Source of the DNA: Acorus gramineus | Taxonomy: Eukaryota > Streptophyta > Magnoliopsida > Acorales > Acoraceae | Length of the DNA: 64,000 nt | Direction of reading: 5' to 3' | NCBI GenBank assembly: GCA_030737835.1 | Contig: CM060853.1 | Coordinates: 9,978,034 to 10,042,033 of the forward strand | Shown here: piece after piece, positions 1-11,264 of the stretch | How positions within the stretch are numbered: position 1 is the stretch's first letter | Layout of the letters: the number at the start of each line of letters is the position of its first letter | Position numbers and translations under genes: made by a program | Notes under the pieces: model-generated | Databases searched by the model: none | Told to the model about the DNA's origin: nothing | Seen by the model: only the letters and a program-made list of their open reading frames with translations

Positions 1-296
1 CATTGAATCCATCGAAATCAAACACAATATATTATAATTGTAACTCATTAACGTTTCAAAAAAAAAAAAATGTGTGTGGACATCAACCATTACCAACACA
101 AAACTAAATTTAAAAGTCACTTTGATTGATCTCATGTTGTGTTAGGGTTTGTTTAGACCACCCAAACATAAAGAGAAAGAATTCAAATGGGTACATTTAA
201 AAAAAAAAAACAACCCACCCAAGAATCTAATGCTATAACCAACATTGATAAACACTAAGTACATCATTATCATCATCACAACAACCTCCTCCATCT
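1..296. other. 3' flank of the bHLH gene, no gene seen
   Basis: AT-rich sequence downstream of the minus-strand bHLH stop codon. It contains short poly(A) runs and no recognisable coding or RNA gene. No clear AATAAA on the minus strand stands out, so the 3' end of the transcript cannot be placed. Confidence 0.5.
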
Positions 297-1409
297 CTAA
301 CCAATATCACCTCTCTCTTTGAAAATTAAACAATCTTGCATGGAAGATGAGAGAGGGAGATGAATATCCCTTGCAACATTAACAATGGCAGAAGCAATAG
401 TAGTAGTAGTAGTAGAAGAAGAACCACCACCACCACCATGTCCCAAGAACTCCAAGGCCTTCACCTGAGCCCTCAAGAACCTCAGATAGTTCGCTGCCTC
501 GTCGAGCATCGACGCCGTGTCCATCTTCGCCCCACCGGGCACCAGCTGCTGCAGCACCCTCAGCCTCTCACTTATCCTCTCCCTTCGGTGCCTCGCTGCC
601 ACCGTCTGCGGATCACTCGATATCCTCACATTCTTCCTCTTCGGTTTCTCCACTGCCCTCACACTCAGGTCCACCGGCCTGAGTGCCGCCGCCCTGTACA
701 TCATCTCCTTCATTTGTGCCATCGCCTCCACGTCCGCCTCGTAATGAGGCGGCTGGGAAGTCAAGAGGCTCGCCTGCCTGGAATCATAGATACACATACA
801 CAGTTTATATTCGTAAATTATACATAATAAATATGAAAAAGGATAGAGATAATCAGACTATTTTAGTATGAATATCTGGATTTCACATGTATTATGAATA
901 TTTAAAAAAGTTTGGAGTACTTTGTGACTATGCCTGAAATCGATGTTGGACCTCCTCGGTCTCTTCGATCTAGGTGTGTCATCATCTCCGAAACTGATGT
1001 GAAACCCTCCTCCTCCTCCTCCGTCGGATGAATCCGATGATCGTCGGAGGAGGGTGAATTCTTCGTATCCCCTCTTCAACCTGCGCACATTGAAAGCCTC
1101 GTCTTCGTTCGCGGAAGAGGAGTTGTTCTCCGATTCCCCCGAAAACACGGTGGAGAACCCGTTATCGACGTCTGTTGTAATCGAACGATGGCCCGAATCG
1201 TCAACGAATCCGGCGAGAGCGCTCAACGGGTTCGTAGCGTAAGTGCTCGTGTTGATCAGAGCCTCCCAAGCAGTTCCGGCGATGGTCGAATTGTCGAAAG
1301 CCGGGGCTAAAACATCCACCATTCCGTCAAATCTGTCGTCGGAGCTGAAATTGGTGTTGCTGCTCATGCAATTCTGATAGTCTTCGATTGCCCAATCCAA
1401 ATTTTCCAT
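297..1409 (-). CDS. BHLH87: bHLH87-like (HECATE-related) transcription factor
   Basis: Nuclear bHLH transcription factor; relatives in the HECATE/bHLH87 group act in organ and reproductive development (family knowledge). I assemble two exons, 1409-921 and 773-297, joined by a 147-bp GT-AG intron at phase 0, giving 321 aa. The ATG at 1409 has a good plant context (A at -3, G at +4) and no in-frame ATG lies upstream. Residues about 1-163 are acidic and Ser/Asn-rich with a poly-Gly run and a basic KRPRR patch. Exon 2 carries the group motif [13 protein letters not shown], then [10 protein letters not shown] leading into the bHLH at about 218-271. The basic region reads [11 protein letters not shown], so it lacks the usual His-Glu-Arg E-box triad, as in HECATE proteins. 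The helix-loop-helix contains [20 protein letters not shown]. The tail is poly-Gly, Ser and Thr-rich. The exact splice pair is inferred; an acceptor 4 bp upstream is possible with another donor. Confidence 0.85.
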
Positions 1410-1748
1410 TATGTTCTTCAATATCTAACATAATATTCCTAAAATTGAAACATGTCAACCAATGAAAATTTATGTTCATAATTAACATATGATATGCACA
1501 AACCTTGTTTTCGAAAGTTAGTCCACCAATATCAATAGCATGTGGCTATATCACTATCAATCAATGTATGAGTTGATAGTGGCTGGTGACCAGACTAAAG
1601 TGAAAGCTGAGGAAGAACAAGTGGGAAGCAAATTCATAATCAAATTCAATTTGGGTTTAATTTTTAAGATGAGAAAAATGGTGGTGAGCGCTAAGAAGAA
1701 CTTGTTTGAGCATAGAAAGCTTTGTTGATGATAACACTGTGGTTAGGC

Positions 1749-1756
1749 TTTATATA
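1749..1756 (-). promoter_or_regulatory. TATA box of the bHLH gene
   Basis: TATATAAA on the minus strand, a full match to the plant TATA consensus, 340 bp upstream of the ATG. It predicts transcription starting near 1720 and a 5' UTR of about 310 nt. No mapped start site is available, so the assignment rests on position and consensus. Confidence 0.55.
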
Positions 1757-2499
1757 CAATCAAGAAATTTTATTATTATTATTATTTTGGGGGCCAGAAA
1801 AGAAGGGTGAGGATTAAAAAAAAAAAAAATTGAAGAGAGACTTTGTGAAGATGGGGAGCATGAGATCTCTGTAGAGGCCAGTTTTTTATTTTATTTTATT
1901 TTGCCCGTCCTTCAAAAGGTCTGACTGTCTCTTTTGGTTGCTTCTGAGCTTCTTATTTCATGCATGCGCCCTGCCAAAAGTTCTTAGTAGGACAACAGTA
2001 AGAATGTGACACTGGTCTTTTTGAGCACTAGTAACCACTCCTTTTTTATATTGTAAGATTAAGATTATCTGCTAATCATATACTTAATCGTGACCACACC
2101 AATTGTTTTTTTTATTGTGTGCTGTTACAACGGTCATTTTTAGTTTTTAGAGTCTCATATGGCCCGTTAGCTATTCAGCAAATTGTGTGTGTGTGTGTAT
2201 ATATATATATATCGTTTTCTTTTTAAGAATAATGCTTTCTATTATTTAATCCATTCACTTCTTTAAAGGAAGGAGAATGTGCTTACCAATTTAATCAAAT
2301 GAGGTATATATATCTTATTAACTAAATTTTTTTTTATACTGAGTTCATTCAATTCGATGATAAAAATGAGTTATTTTAATTCAAAATACAACATATACAA
2401 TTTTTATTAAAAAATATATATTTTATTAAAAAAAATTTACTATTTTTTAAAAATTAAAACATGTATAGACTGTTGAAGATATATGATTGCATTTAAGAT
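1757..2499. other. intergenic, upstream of bHLH gene
   Basis: No gene seen. It holds an AAT/ATT-rich stretch near 1772-1785 and a compound (GT)n(AT)n microsatellite at 2184-2212. AT-rich sequence at about 2300-2470 resembles the dispersed family whose better copies lie at 11265, 34320, 34980, 42750 and 63560. Confidence 0.5.
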
Positions 2500-2634
2500 T
2501 GTTAGATTATATGTGTTATCTTATAATGTGTATAGTGTATTACACGTGTAACTCCTAGACATTTGTATATATAAAGGGATTAAACCCTAAGTGGAATACA
2601 AGGATTCCCATTATTTTATTCTCTGTTTCTATCA
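2500..2634 (+). repeat. 5' LTR of the copia element
   Basis: Starts TGTTAGATTATATG and ends TTTCTATCA, immediately followed by the primer site. It contains TATATATAAAG near 2567-2577, a likely LTR TATA box. It keeps G or C at nine of the ten positions where the 3' LTR differs. Confidence 0.9.
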
Positions 2635-2646
2635 TGGTATCAGAGC
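2635..2646 (+). other. primer binding site (initiator tRNA-Met)
   Basis: TGGTATCAGAGC directly abuts the 5' LTR. It is the standard plant copia primer site, complementary to the 3' end of initiator tRNA-Met. It fixes the LTR boundary and the element's plus orientation. Confidence 0.92.
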
Positions 2647-2689
2647 TAGAAATTAAAAAACCCTAGTTTTTTTTTTTTTTTGGAATCCT

Positions 2690-2975
2690 TCGCCGTCGCC
2701 GTCGTGCCCCTGCCGTCGCCGCCCCTGCCGCTGACGCGCGCCGCCCTGCCGCTGCTCGCATAGCCCTACCCTGCCACGCCCAGCCCTGCCGTGCCCAGCC
2801 CTACCTTGCCCGGTGCCTTGCCGCGCGCCGCGCCGCGCCCTGCTGCGCCCAGCCCTGCCGCGTGCCCAGCCCTGCCCAGCCCGGTGCCCTGCCGCGCGCC
2901 CTGCCCTGCTGCGCCGCGCCCTGCCCTGCCACGCCGCGCCCCACCCTACCGCGTGCCCAGCCCTGCCCTGCCCGG
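2690..2975 (+). repeat. GC-rich low-complexity tract inside copia element
   Basis: About 285 bp of reiterated CCCTGCC, GCGCC and CCCAGCCCTGCC words, far richer in G+C than the AT-rich surroundings. It occupies the place of gag through integrase. Read in the reverse transcriptase frame it is open from 2667 and gives Ala/Pro/Arg/Cys-rich nonsense with no ATG. Open frames here on both strands are composition artefacts. Confidence 0.85.
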
Positions 2976-4427
2976 TTTGAGCAGACACAGACCTGGGATG
3001 TTGTTCCCCTTCCGGATGGTGTTACCCCTATCAGCTGCAAGTGGATTTTCAAGATCAAGCATCGCCCTGATGGTTCCATTGAACGACATAAGGCTCGTCT
3101 TGTTGCCAGAGGTTTCACTCAGGAGTATGGCATTGACTATGAGGAGACCTTTGCTCCTGTTGCTCAGATGACTACTGTTCGCACCCTTCTTGCTATTGTT
3201 GCTGTTCGTCGCTGGCCTCTCTTTCAGATGGACGTGAAGAATGCTTTTCTTCATGGTGATTTATCTGAGGTTGTTTATATGCAACCACCTCTAGGTCTCA
3301 GCACTCCTCCTCAGCATGTTTGTCGTCTTCGACGGGCTATATACGGACTGAAACAGGCTCCTCGTGCCTGGTTTGAGCGTTTTCGCAGTGTTATTCTGAC
3401 AGCTGATTTTGTTGAGAGCCACCAGGACCACTCTATGTTTGTGCGATCCTCATCGCAGGGGCGGGTAATCCTTCTTCTGTATGTTGATGACATGATTATA
3501 ACTGGCGATGACTCCGCTGGTATTACTCTGGTCAAGAATCACCTCAGTCGACAGTTTTAGATGAAAGATCTTGGTACTCTTCGCTACTTCCTTGGTCTCG
3601 AGATTGCACAAAGTGATCGTAGGATTCTGCTTTCTCAACAGAAGTATACAACTGACATTTTAGAGCGTGCTGCCCTCTCCGATACCCGCAGTGCGGATAC
3701 TCCTCTCGAGCTTCATGTGAAGCTTCGTCCTATGGATGGTGAGCTCCTCTCAGATCCTACTCGATACAGACAGATCGTGGGTCAGCTTGTGTATCTCTGC
3801 ATCACTAGACCTGACATTGCTCACGCCGTCAGTATTGTTAGTCAGTTTGTCTCGGCTCCTCGATCAGTGCATTATGGTGCTCTTATGCGAATTCTTAGAT
3901 ATTTGCGTGGTACTATCACTAGATCGATCTATCTGTCATCCTCTTCGACTCTGGTTCTCAGGGCTTACACTGATGCAGATTGGGCTGGAGACCCGACCAC
4001 TAGACGCTCCACCACTGGTTTCTGCATATTTCTCGGAGATTCTATCATCTCTTGGCGTAGCAAGAAACAGGAGGTTGTTTATCTTTCCAGCACTGAGGCT
4101 GAATATCGAGCCATGGCTATCACCATCAAGGAGATTGTTCATCTCAGACGTCTCTTGGTGGATCTAGGAGTTACTATGACTGGTCCTACTCCTCTTCACT
4201 GTGATAACCGGTCTGCTATTCAGATTGCTAGCAATCCGGTCTTTCATGAGAGGACCAAACACATTGAGATCAATTGTCACTTCGTTCGTCAGCACTTTCT
4301 TGCAGAGACATTATCGCTTCCGCATATCTCCTCTGCTGAGCAGCTTGTTGATTTCTTTACGAAGTCACATCCAATTCCTCGATTTCAGTTTCTTCTTCGC
4401 AAACTCACTTTGTATGATCCACCGTGA
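2976..4427 (+). pseudogene. copia reverse transcriptase / RNase H relic
   Basis: The frame opens with a copia reverse transcriptase block starting near FEQTQTWDVV. It continues through KWIFKIK, HKARLVARGF, FAPVA, QMDVKNAFLHGDL, the polymerase motif YVDDM (3480-3494), then MKDLGTLRYFLG and the RNase H segment with DADWAGD, STEAEYRAM and HCDNRSAI. An in-frame TAG at 3558-3560 splits it just before MKDLG; the frame is otherwise open to a TGA at 4425-4427. The upstream gag, protease and integrase domains are missing, so it cannot be autonomous. It encodes the C-terminal part of a normal copia polyprotein. Confidence 0.9.
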
Positions 4428-4440
4428 GTTTGAGGAGGGC

Positions 4441-4575
4441 TGTTAGATTATATGTGTTATCTTATAATGTGTGTAGTGTATTACACGTATAACTCCTAGA
4501 TATTTGTATATATAAAGAAATTAAATCCTAAGTGAAATACAAGGATTTTTATTATTTTATTCTCTGTTTCTATCA
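4441..4575 (+). repeat. 3' LTR of the copia element
   Basis: Same length as the 5' LTR with no indels. Ten differences, all transitions; nine read A or T here against G or C in the 5' LTR. It is preceded by TTTGAGGAGGGC, a plausible polypurine tract. Confidence 0.9.
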
Positions 4576-4982
4576 ATTTTTTTTAATGTATCATGTTCAT
4601 CGCACATGAACCCTGTTGATGAGCAGAAGCTAAGTGACCTGTGAGCAACATGTGTAGATCATGAGACATGACAACACATAGGAACGGATGATTTGTTATA
4701 TGTGATAACGGATGATTTGTTATATGTGATAACTTGTTCAATTATGTTATTGAAATGACAATACATTACATTAGCCTCTCCCCCGCACATGCAGGCATTC
4801 ATACACGTGCATGCACACTTGAGGAGACATGAATGAGTGGAACCCACAACACGTGTTAGTAATAATAGCATTATCAGTACGAAATAATTAAAATAATAAA
4901 TAATGAAGCACTCAAGCAAACAATAATAAGTAATGCTAGCTGAACCAGATGAAACCACAGTGAGATTTTTCATAACAAATTA

Positions 4983-5014
<32 letters not shown>

Positions 5015-6151
5015 ATGGTTCTCTGCACTTCTGTTTTGTATTGCGTAAGGGAATATCTCTGGAAATCTGTTTTTTTTTTAGATTTTTCAATTTTGATATC
5101 TGAGGATTGGTCCCTTTGTGATGGGATGATTTAAAATAATAATAATAAATAATAATATTTTTATTAAATATTGCTGGCAAGAGTCAGATAGGTTCCTCGA
5201 ATGTGCATATATTGAAAATTTTAATAAAAGAAAACGGATATCTGAAAACCACCACATGCTAACCATAGAAGTACAGCTCAAACTGAGATGGGTTGCCATT
5301 GCAATCTGTAACTGCTTGTTCAAAAGTCTCATTGTCAACCTGTGTGTGTGTATATATATATATCTTCAGCCTTTCTTTCCATCTGTTTTATCTGATCATA
5401 TCTTATACATCTAGAGGATATGAAGACCAGTATTTATTGAAAGAGAACAAGCAAACTTTTGTCTGAATTGATCCATCGAATTCTTCGTTTTACCAACCAG
5501 GTTCGTTTTACCAACCAGGTTGTTGATAGTTCAAACCACACTCTTGATTCAATTATTTCATAAATCTTTTTTCAGGATTCCTGCAATCAAGTGGAGGTAG
5601 TGATGAGAGATCTGTAACATGTATGTGAACTTATATCGGAGTCATATATAAAAAAAAAAACATGTATGTGAACTTATATGTCAATAAAATTTGAAGCTGA
5701 AAGGAATGGGTGATAATTTAAATCAAGGTCAATATTATTAAACTCCGATTGATCATATGTGGATTTCAGGATATGTGGTCTATTGAGCTCAGAATTATTA
5801 TGACTTTAATTCAGTTTTTTTTTTTTTTTTTTTTGTTATATCGGAGAGACCCACTGTGACTGACTTTATAGTTGAGCTGGGAAGGCTATTTCCGCTTATT
5901 TGCCTCGGTCACACAGAAAATTCTTTCGAATTAATTCAGTTCATTTGATTAACTAATCTCAAACTATCGCAAATATCAAACCACTCTTGCAGATTGGTAG
6001 ATGTACTCTCCCATTAGTAGAGAAAGTTTAACCATGAATAACACATAAGAAGCGTTTGGAATTGACCTTAGACAATTTTTAGTGATTTTGTTTTTTTTTT
6101 AGGAATTATACTTAATTAATACAAATTCGTTTCCTAATGCCTTCAACAGTC
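4576..6151. other. intergenic, no gene seen
   Basis: AT-rich sequence with an (AAT)n microsatellite at about 4988-5014, a (GT)n(AT)n run near 5342-5363, an 18-bp tandem duplication (TTCGTTTTACCAACCAGG) near 5484-5520, and a poly(T) run near 5815-5837. Open frames here are low-complexity or antisense and have no recognisable domain. Confidence 0.5.
5618..5679 (+). repeat. 19-bp direct repeats flanking an A-tailed insert
   Basis: CATGTATGTGAACTTATAT occurs at 5618-5636 and again at 5661-5679. The 24 bp between them end in a run of ten or more A. This is the form expected of a severely 5'-truncated retroposon (LINE or SINE) with its target-site duplication, though replication slippage could also give it. 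Confidence 0.5.
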
Positions 6152-6154
6152 TTA

Positions 6155-6384
6155 GGTTGTGTTTGGTTATACAATTGCAAAATTGAGGCAAAAACTAAGT
6201 TTGTTAAACTGATTTTTGTAGGAAGTCGTCTCTCCACATCTTTTAAAAAATTCAGGTTTTGAACACTTTTTTGATGGAATTATGTTTGTAGATTTTAGTC
6301 CCAGTTTTTCTGTTTGGCAACCGGTTTGGGAAAAACAATTTTCTCCAAATCCAAAAGCTGTCCAAACCGTTTCCAAACATGCCC
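6155..6384. mobile_element. PIF/Harbinger-type MITE
   Basis: Terminal inverted repeats begin GGTTGTGTTTGG on the left and, read inward, GGGCATGTTTGG on the right. The 230-bp element is flanked by TTA at 6152-6154 and 6385-6387, the 3-bp target duplication typical of PIF/Harbinger. No coding capacity. Confidence 0.7.
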
Positions 6385-6387
6385 TTA

Positions 6388-8149
6388 GTCATTATTAAAA
6401 GTCAAAACATATTTTAGTTTGAAAAATAGCTTTTCATTAATCGCATAAAAAAATGCTTCATGAACACCTATTTTATAAACTATTTTAAGTAAAAATTTGT
6501 TTTTCAAACTCATGATTTTCAAACTATGCCTTACTAAAAGACAATCCCATTGTAATACTTGCATATTAATTAAGCCTCTATTTGAGGTGTGACATTACGT
6601 TATTCAGATAGATTGACATCCTGGAATAAATAACTGTCATAACAGTTTTTGTTTGATTGTATTTTCTTAATATATCATCGTTATTAATGTCATTAATTAA
6701 AAAAAAAATTGTTGCATAAAACATAAATATATGGACTATTCTAGTCCCTATTAATTACTATAAAGGATTATACTAATTTATTCAAAAATGACTATTAGAC
6801 TTTATTTTTCTTAACTGAATGAATTTTTTTGCTATTTTTCTCTAATCCAATCCTTATTTTATGATAAATACAATCATAAAATCCTTATTTACTTTTTTAT
6901 GATAAAAACTTGCTATTTTTTTGGCTTACAAAATGATATGGAATCAGTTTTAAAAATCAAAATCATTTGCATTTGATTTTGAATCAGATTTTTTTCATGT
7001 GCCCCTTCTTCACAATGTATAAGAATCCTGAAATTTACATAAGCTTTTAATTAAGCTACATTTATTAAAGTCAAAATAAAATCTAATTTTCAAAATCAAC
7101 CCGATCCGAACGTTAATCCAACATGTCACCTCCAAGCATCATTATCAATGATTGTCACGTTGATGTGACACATAGAGCTGGACTATAACGATGGACACCT
7201 CCTTCAATAAACACTGTTCAATTTGGACCATCGTACAAATGGAAGCCTGTGACTCATACAGTCATTCCTGGTTTTTCTCATCTTAGCATGTGCCTTTTTT
7301 TTTTAATATAGTACATATTAAATTATTATTATTATTATTATTTTGATAAAAAGTCTATATTAGATGAGATGATTATGTATTTTATTAAAAAGATAAAAAA
7401 AAATGTTAATATATACTCTATTTTTTTTTTATCATATATCATATGAAAGTGTACTTTATAACATTCCAAACATATTAGCAATGTTTTAAATCTTGACCTG
7501 ATATGGTCAATTGAACTGGTTAAAATTGATGGTATGAAAAATTAATCAGCTCACTAGTTGAATCTATGATTTTTTAAAATTTGGTTACATTGATTAAATT
7601 ATCTGGTTCTTTATTCATAAAAATTACATTTAATTATTTGTTAAAATATTAAATATAATAAATTTATATTTTTTAAATAATAAAACATGTTGTGATGTTT
7701 AATAAAAACTTTAAAAATACTAATATTTGAAACTTGATAATTATGTGAATTTTTAAAAATAGTTCACATTTTTTGTAAATTTTTATTTAATTTTAATAAT
7801 TAATATTTCCATTGTGATAAGCGTAATAGTTCAAATTCGATTAACTTAATGATTAAACAGTTGAACGTACAGTTAAAAATTTAAAACATTGAATGTGACG
7901 TAAAATACACACATAGGAGTGATACATGCATGTTAGTATGGATGATCTCTTGATGTGTCATAGATCCAAGAATACATTAGTGAATACAACCTTAAAAGTT
8001 ATCTATTAGTGTGTCATGTAAGACATGAAAGAGAATAGAATTTCTTGAAGAACAATTATTTTTATAACGGAATGTTAGTAGTACCATCAGTAGGATTTGA
8101 GATTGTCCCTTACATAAAAATACCTGTGATCATAGGGGGTATACCGCAA
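6388..8149. other. intergenic, no gene seen
   Basis: Strongly AT-rich, with an (ATT)n run near 7323-7342 and many poly(A)/poly(T) tracts. No open frame above 60 codons and no RNA gene recognised. Confidence 0.5.
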
Positions 8150-8327
8150 AAAAAAAGAGGCTGCCGCGTCGGACAAGAAACACGGGAAGTCGTTTTCGCG
8201 CGCATTCCTTCCCCGCTTTAATAAATGTTTCCGTTGCAGAGCCTGAGCTGTCCAGCTCACGCTCACGTCACTGTCCGAGTCGCTCGGCTCGGATCGGCTC
8301 TCGCCGTTTCGTGGTCCCCTTACGAAT

Positions 8328-8902
8328 CGGCCTGTCTACATGTCGCGGGTCGACCTAGACTTAATTTGATAAAAGGTGTAAATACCTGATTCGAATGACC
8401 TGTAAATCAAAATAGGTCGGATCCGAGTCCATCTCAACCCGCTTCTATGGACCCGTTGGACCTGATTGACACAATTCAAATATTATGTAATTTTTTTTAT
8501 GATCTAACTTAATACTCATGATTCAACCAAACATTTATAACTAAATATTGCATAATCATTTAAAATTTTAAATATTTGAAATATTTTTTTAACCTTTTGA
8601 CTTCACATGAAAGCATACTAATTCAAACTATATTCTAAATATTCTCTCATAAAACATTTAAAAATCAAAATAGTGAATAACTATTTATAATACATTAGAT
8701 TCTATTAAAAAAATAAAATAAAACCATTGTAGGTCCTTTAAAAGTTTCTAAACTTCTCTTTGTCTGGCCTGAACTTATTAATGGGTCGACCTGACCCAAG
8801 ACCCGATATAGACCCGACTCGAAGTTTCCGACAATCAAACGGTTCGGGTCTGGATCTACTCTGATCCGATCTGATCCGAACCTGATCCGTTGACGGGCCT
8901 AC
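8328..8902. mobile_element. possible hAT-type nonautonomous element
   Basis: The right end, read inward, starts TAGGCCCGTCAACGGATCAG and continues with GGGTC/GGTTCGG reiterations. The left end has CGGCCTGTC followed by GGGTCGACC, and the middle is AT-rich. This matches the form of plant hAT MITEs with GGGTC-rich subterminal repeats. The 8-bp target duplication is not clear, so the exact ends are uncertain. Confidence 0.4.
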
Positions 8903-8939
8903 TCACATAGCGAAAATAGAGCCAAGGACGTCCGGACGT

Positions 8940-9015
8940 GAATGGCACGTGGGTTCTGACAAGAATGACACGTGTCGAATTTTGATTGGGTAATGATTAC
9001 GCAATCTCACGTGGA
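8940..9015. promoter_or_regulatory. cluster of three G-boxes
   Basis: The palindrome CACGTG occurs at 8946-8951, 8969-8974 and 9008-9013, spaced 23 and 39 bp apart. TAATGATTA, a homeodomain-like palindrome, lies between the second and third. G-boxes bind bZIP and bHLH factors and clusters are common in ABA- or light-responsive promoters (family knowledge). The cluster lies in a GC-rich island, but no coding exon is recognised downstream on either strand. Confidence 0.4.
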
Positions 9016-10396
9016 GGGGGTTAAGATTTGAGAGAACGGTTCGACACGGGGCATGTTGTAACGGCAGCTAAACGGAATTCGAAGTCTCCGTTAAAGTCAA
9101 GCTTTTAATTCTGGAATACCAAAGGAATGTTTTTGCATATTAACCCCTTAAAAGTATTTAATTGTCAAACCCCTTAGGGACCAAAGTTTTTCTGTGCTGA
9201 TTCTCATGGGTTTAATTTAATTGTCCACAGTTTGTTCTGACCCAGAGTTGGTAGGTTTAATAGACTGAAAATTAAGTTAATAATATTTTATTTTTTATTA
9301 TTTTACTTTACCATGGATGTCTTTGTTAGAGGCAAGAATTTTTTTGTTGTCAGACTATAAGTAGACCATAAGTTTAAAAAATGTCTATGGTACTGATAAC
9401 TTTTTCAAATATCTATAATTAAGTAGGTCAAATCTGCTCTGAGTTGCAGCCTAATTTTTTTTTTTAAAAAAAATATTGATGAAAAATATATTTTTAATAC
9501 TCAAATTATATGTGATTTCAAAATTTCTGTGTGCTTTTTTTTTTTTACAAAGATATATTGATTGATATAATGATGTAATAAAATTGAGATGATATTTTTA
9601 ATATTATAAGTAATAAAGATATGATAAAAATAACCAATTTAACCAGTCGCCCGAGAGATTGGATTAAGATCTATACCAATTTTCATTCATGGTATTGATA
9701 AATGATATGTATAATCTTCGTGTAAAATATTAACAAAAAATATTAGTAAATCCTCTCTTCTCTCTTTTAAACTTATAAAATATTTTAAAAAGATATATAT
9801 GGTGTATCAAAGTTCAATCAAAGATAAAAATAGCATATGGAAAAGACTATCTTATGAACTTTTTAAAAGATTTAGACTAATGTAACTTTCTGTAATTATT
9901 ATATAGTCTACCATTTTCATAAAAAATAAAAGAAAAAAAGAAAAAAACTTTTTCAAAGATTAATGTCAGTTAAATTCACATATGTTAAGATACCAAACAT
10001 TTTTATACCTAACATGTTATACTAACAAAAAAGAACCATAAAAAATTAGCAGACATGTTTCATTCTATAGTTTTTAGTTAAAGAGTTTTTTCTACACTCT
10101 GACATTAGTGTGAGATGGTGTCAAGGCAGTCTTGTTTGCCATCAAAGCTTGTCAATCTCAAATAAAGAACTAACACATGTTCAAAATAATCACAAAACCT
10201 TACATATGAAACCATGCGAGATGACACGTGGTAATCTTTAATTGGGACTCATTAAAATTGATGAGATTCAACAATGACTAGATTCAATCTTGTCTTGTAT
10301 GTATGTTTTGTAATAGGATGTGAAAGTCTACGTGATACCCCCTAATGACATCTTGTCCTTATTCATGAATCAGATGCAATTCATAGTTCTAAGAAA

Positions 10397-10660
10397 ATGA
10401 TTAGCCCCTCCAGACCATTGAGGGGACAATTGGTTCAATTATATATCTCTTTCTAAAATATAACAAAAATATATATTCATTTTAAAGAATACATGAATGA
10501 ATTCATGTATCTTCTAAATTAAATGCATATAATTATTGAGACAAAAATAAGACTAAAAATAGGATTAGCTTCCAACAGAGCACTTGTTGAAAGAGAATGA
10601 TTAATCCCTCAAGACCGTTGGGGGATGATCAATTATATATCAAGTTCTAAAATATAATAA
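10397..10660 (+). repeat. diverged direct repeat with a conserved hairpin
   Basis: About 70 bp at 10397-10470 recurs diverged at 10593-10660. Each copy has a small hairpin with a GAC-containing loop: CCCCTC/GAGGGG in the first and ATCCCTC/GGGGGAT in the second. The stem bases differ but pairing is retained. Confidence 0.4.
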
Positions 10661-11264
10661 AATCATCAAACTTTTCTTGATATGATGTGAGAGGTACCCT
10701 TCTTTAGTGAGCGGTCAATAACGCACTTGTAACTACATGTAAAAATACACCGCATACGGAAAAAAAATTCTCCCATCAAAGTGCAGTGCCTGATAATAAT
10801 AATAAAAAAAAAGTGTAGTCCTACATGGGTAGAAAAAAAAGAAAACAAAAAGAGCAACTTTTACATGTCCTACATTGATTGAATGTTGAAAATATTTGGG
10901 AGGGATGGTGTTCAAACTGTGAACAAAAAATATCAGAGATGTCTATAAATGCACTTCATGGCTGGCTTTTCCTATGACCTATAGAAATGGTGGAAGTGGA
11001 TACTGATTCAGTTATCCTTCGATTTAATGACCAAAATTGATTTTGGACCAATTATATAAAAATATGTCAACATGGCTCTAGGAGGGTCAGTTGTCCTTTC
11101 ATTATTTGTCCACTTCCCCTTAGCAGGTCATTAAATTGGTCTCAGCCATTGGTTTCGAAATAGATGTTTCATATCAATTTTATTCTCTTTGACTTGATGT
11201 CACAATTTAGGCTAATCTTCATCCATATAAACATGAGCACTGCTACTCACCTTTTTAACGAGCT

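Larger units (their letters stand above)
2500..4575 (+). mobile_element. truncated Ty1/copia LTR retrotransposon
   Basis: Two 135-bp LTRs (2500-2634 and 4441-4575) begin TGTTAG and end ATCA. A primer binding site follows the 5' LTR, and a purine-rich tract (GAGGAGGG) precedes the 3' LTR. Inside are a GC-rich repeat tract and a reverse transcriptase/RNase H relic. At 2.08 kb it is less than half the usual copia length; gag, protease and integrase are absent. No matching 5-bp target duplication is visible (AAGAT on the left, ATTTT on the right). The LTRs differ at 10 of 135 positions by hand count, so the insertion is not recent. Confidence 0.9.

Noticed and set aside
360-871. Plus-strand open frames across the bHLH exon 2
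   Set aside because: They are antisense shadows of a clear bHLH domain on the minus strand.
2635-2646. Possible tRNA-related gene at TGGTATCAGAGC
   Set aside because: This is the retrotransposon primer site, complementary to a tRNA end, with no tRNA body around it.
2653-3118. Minus-strand Ala/Gly/Arg-rich open frames over the copia GC-rich tract
   Set aside because: Low-complexity artefact of reiterated GC words; no domain and no start context.
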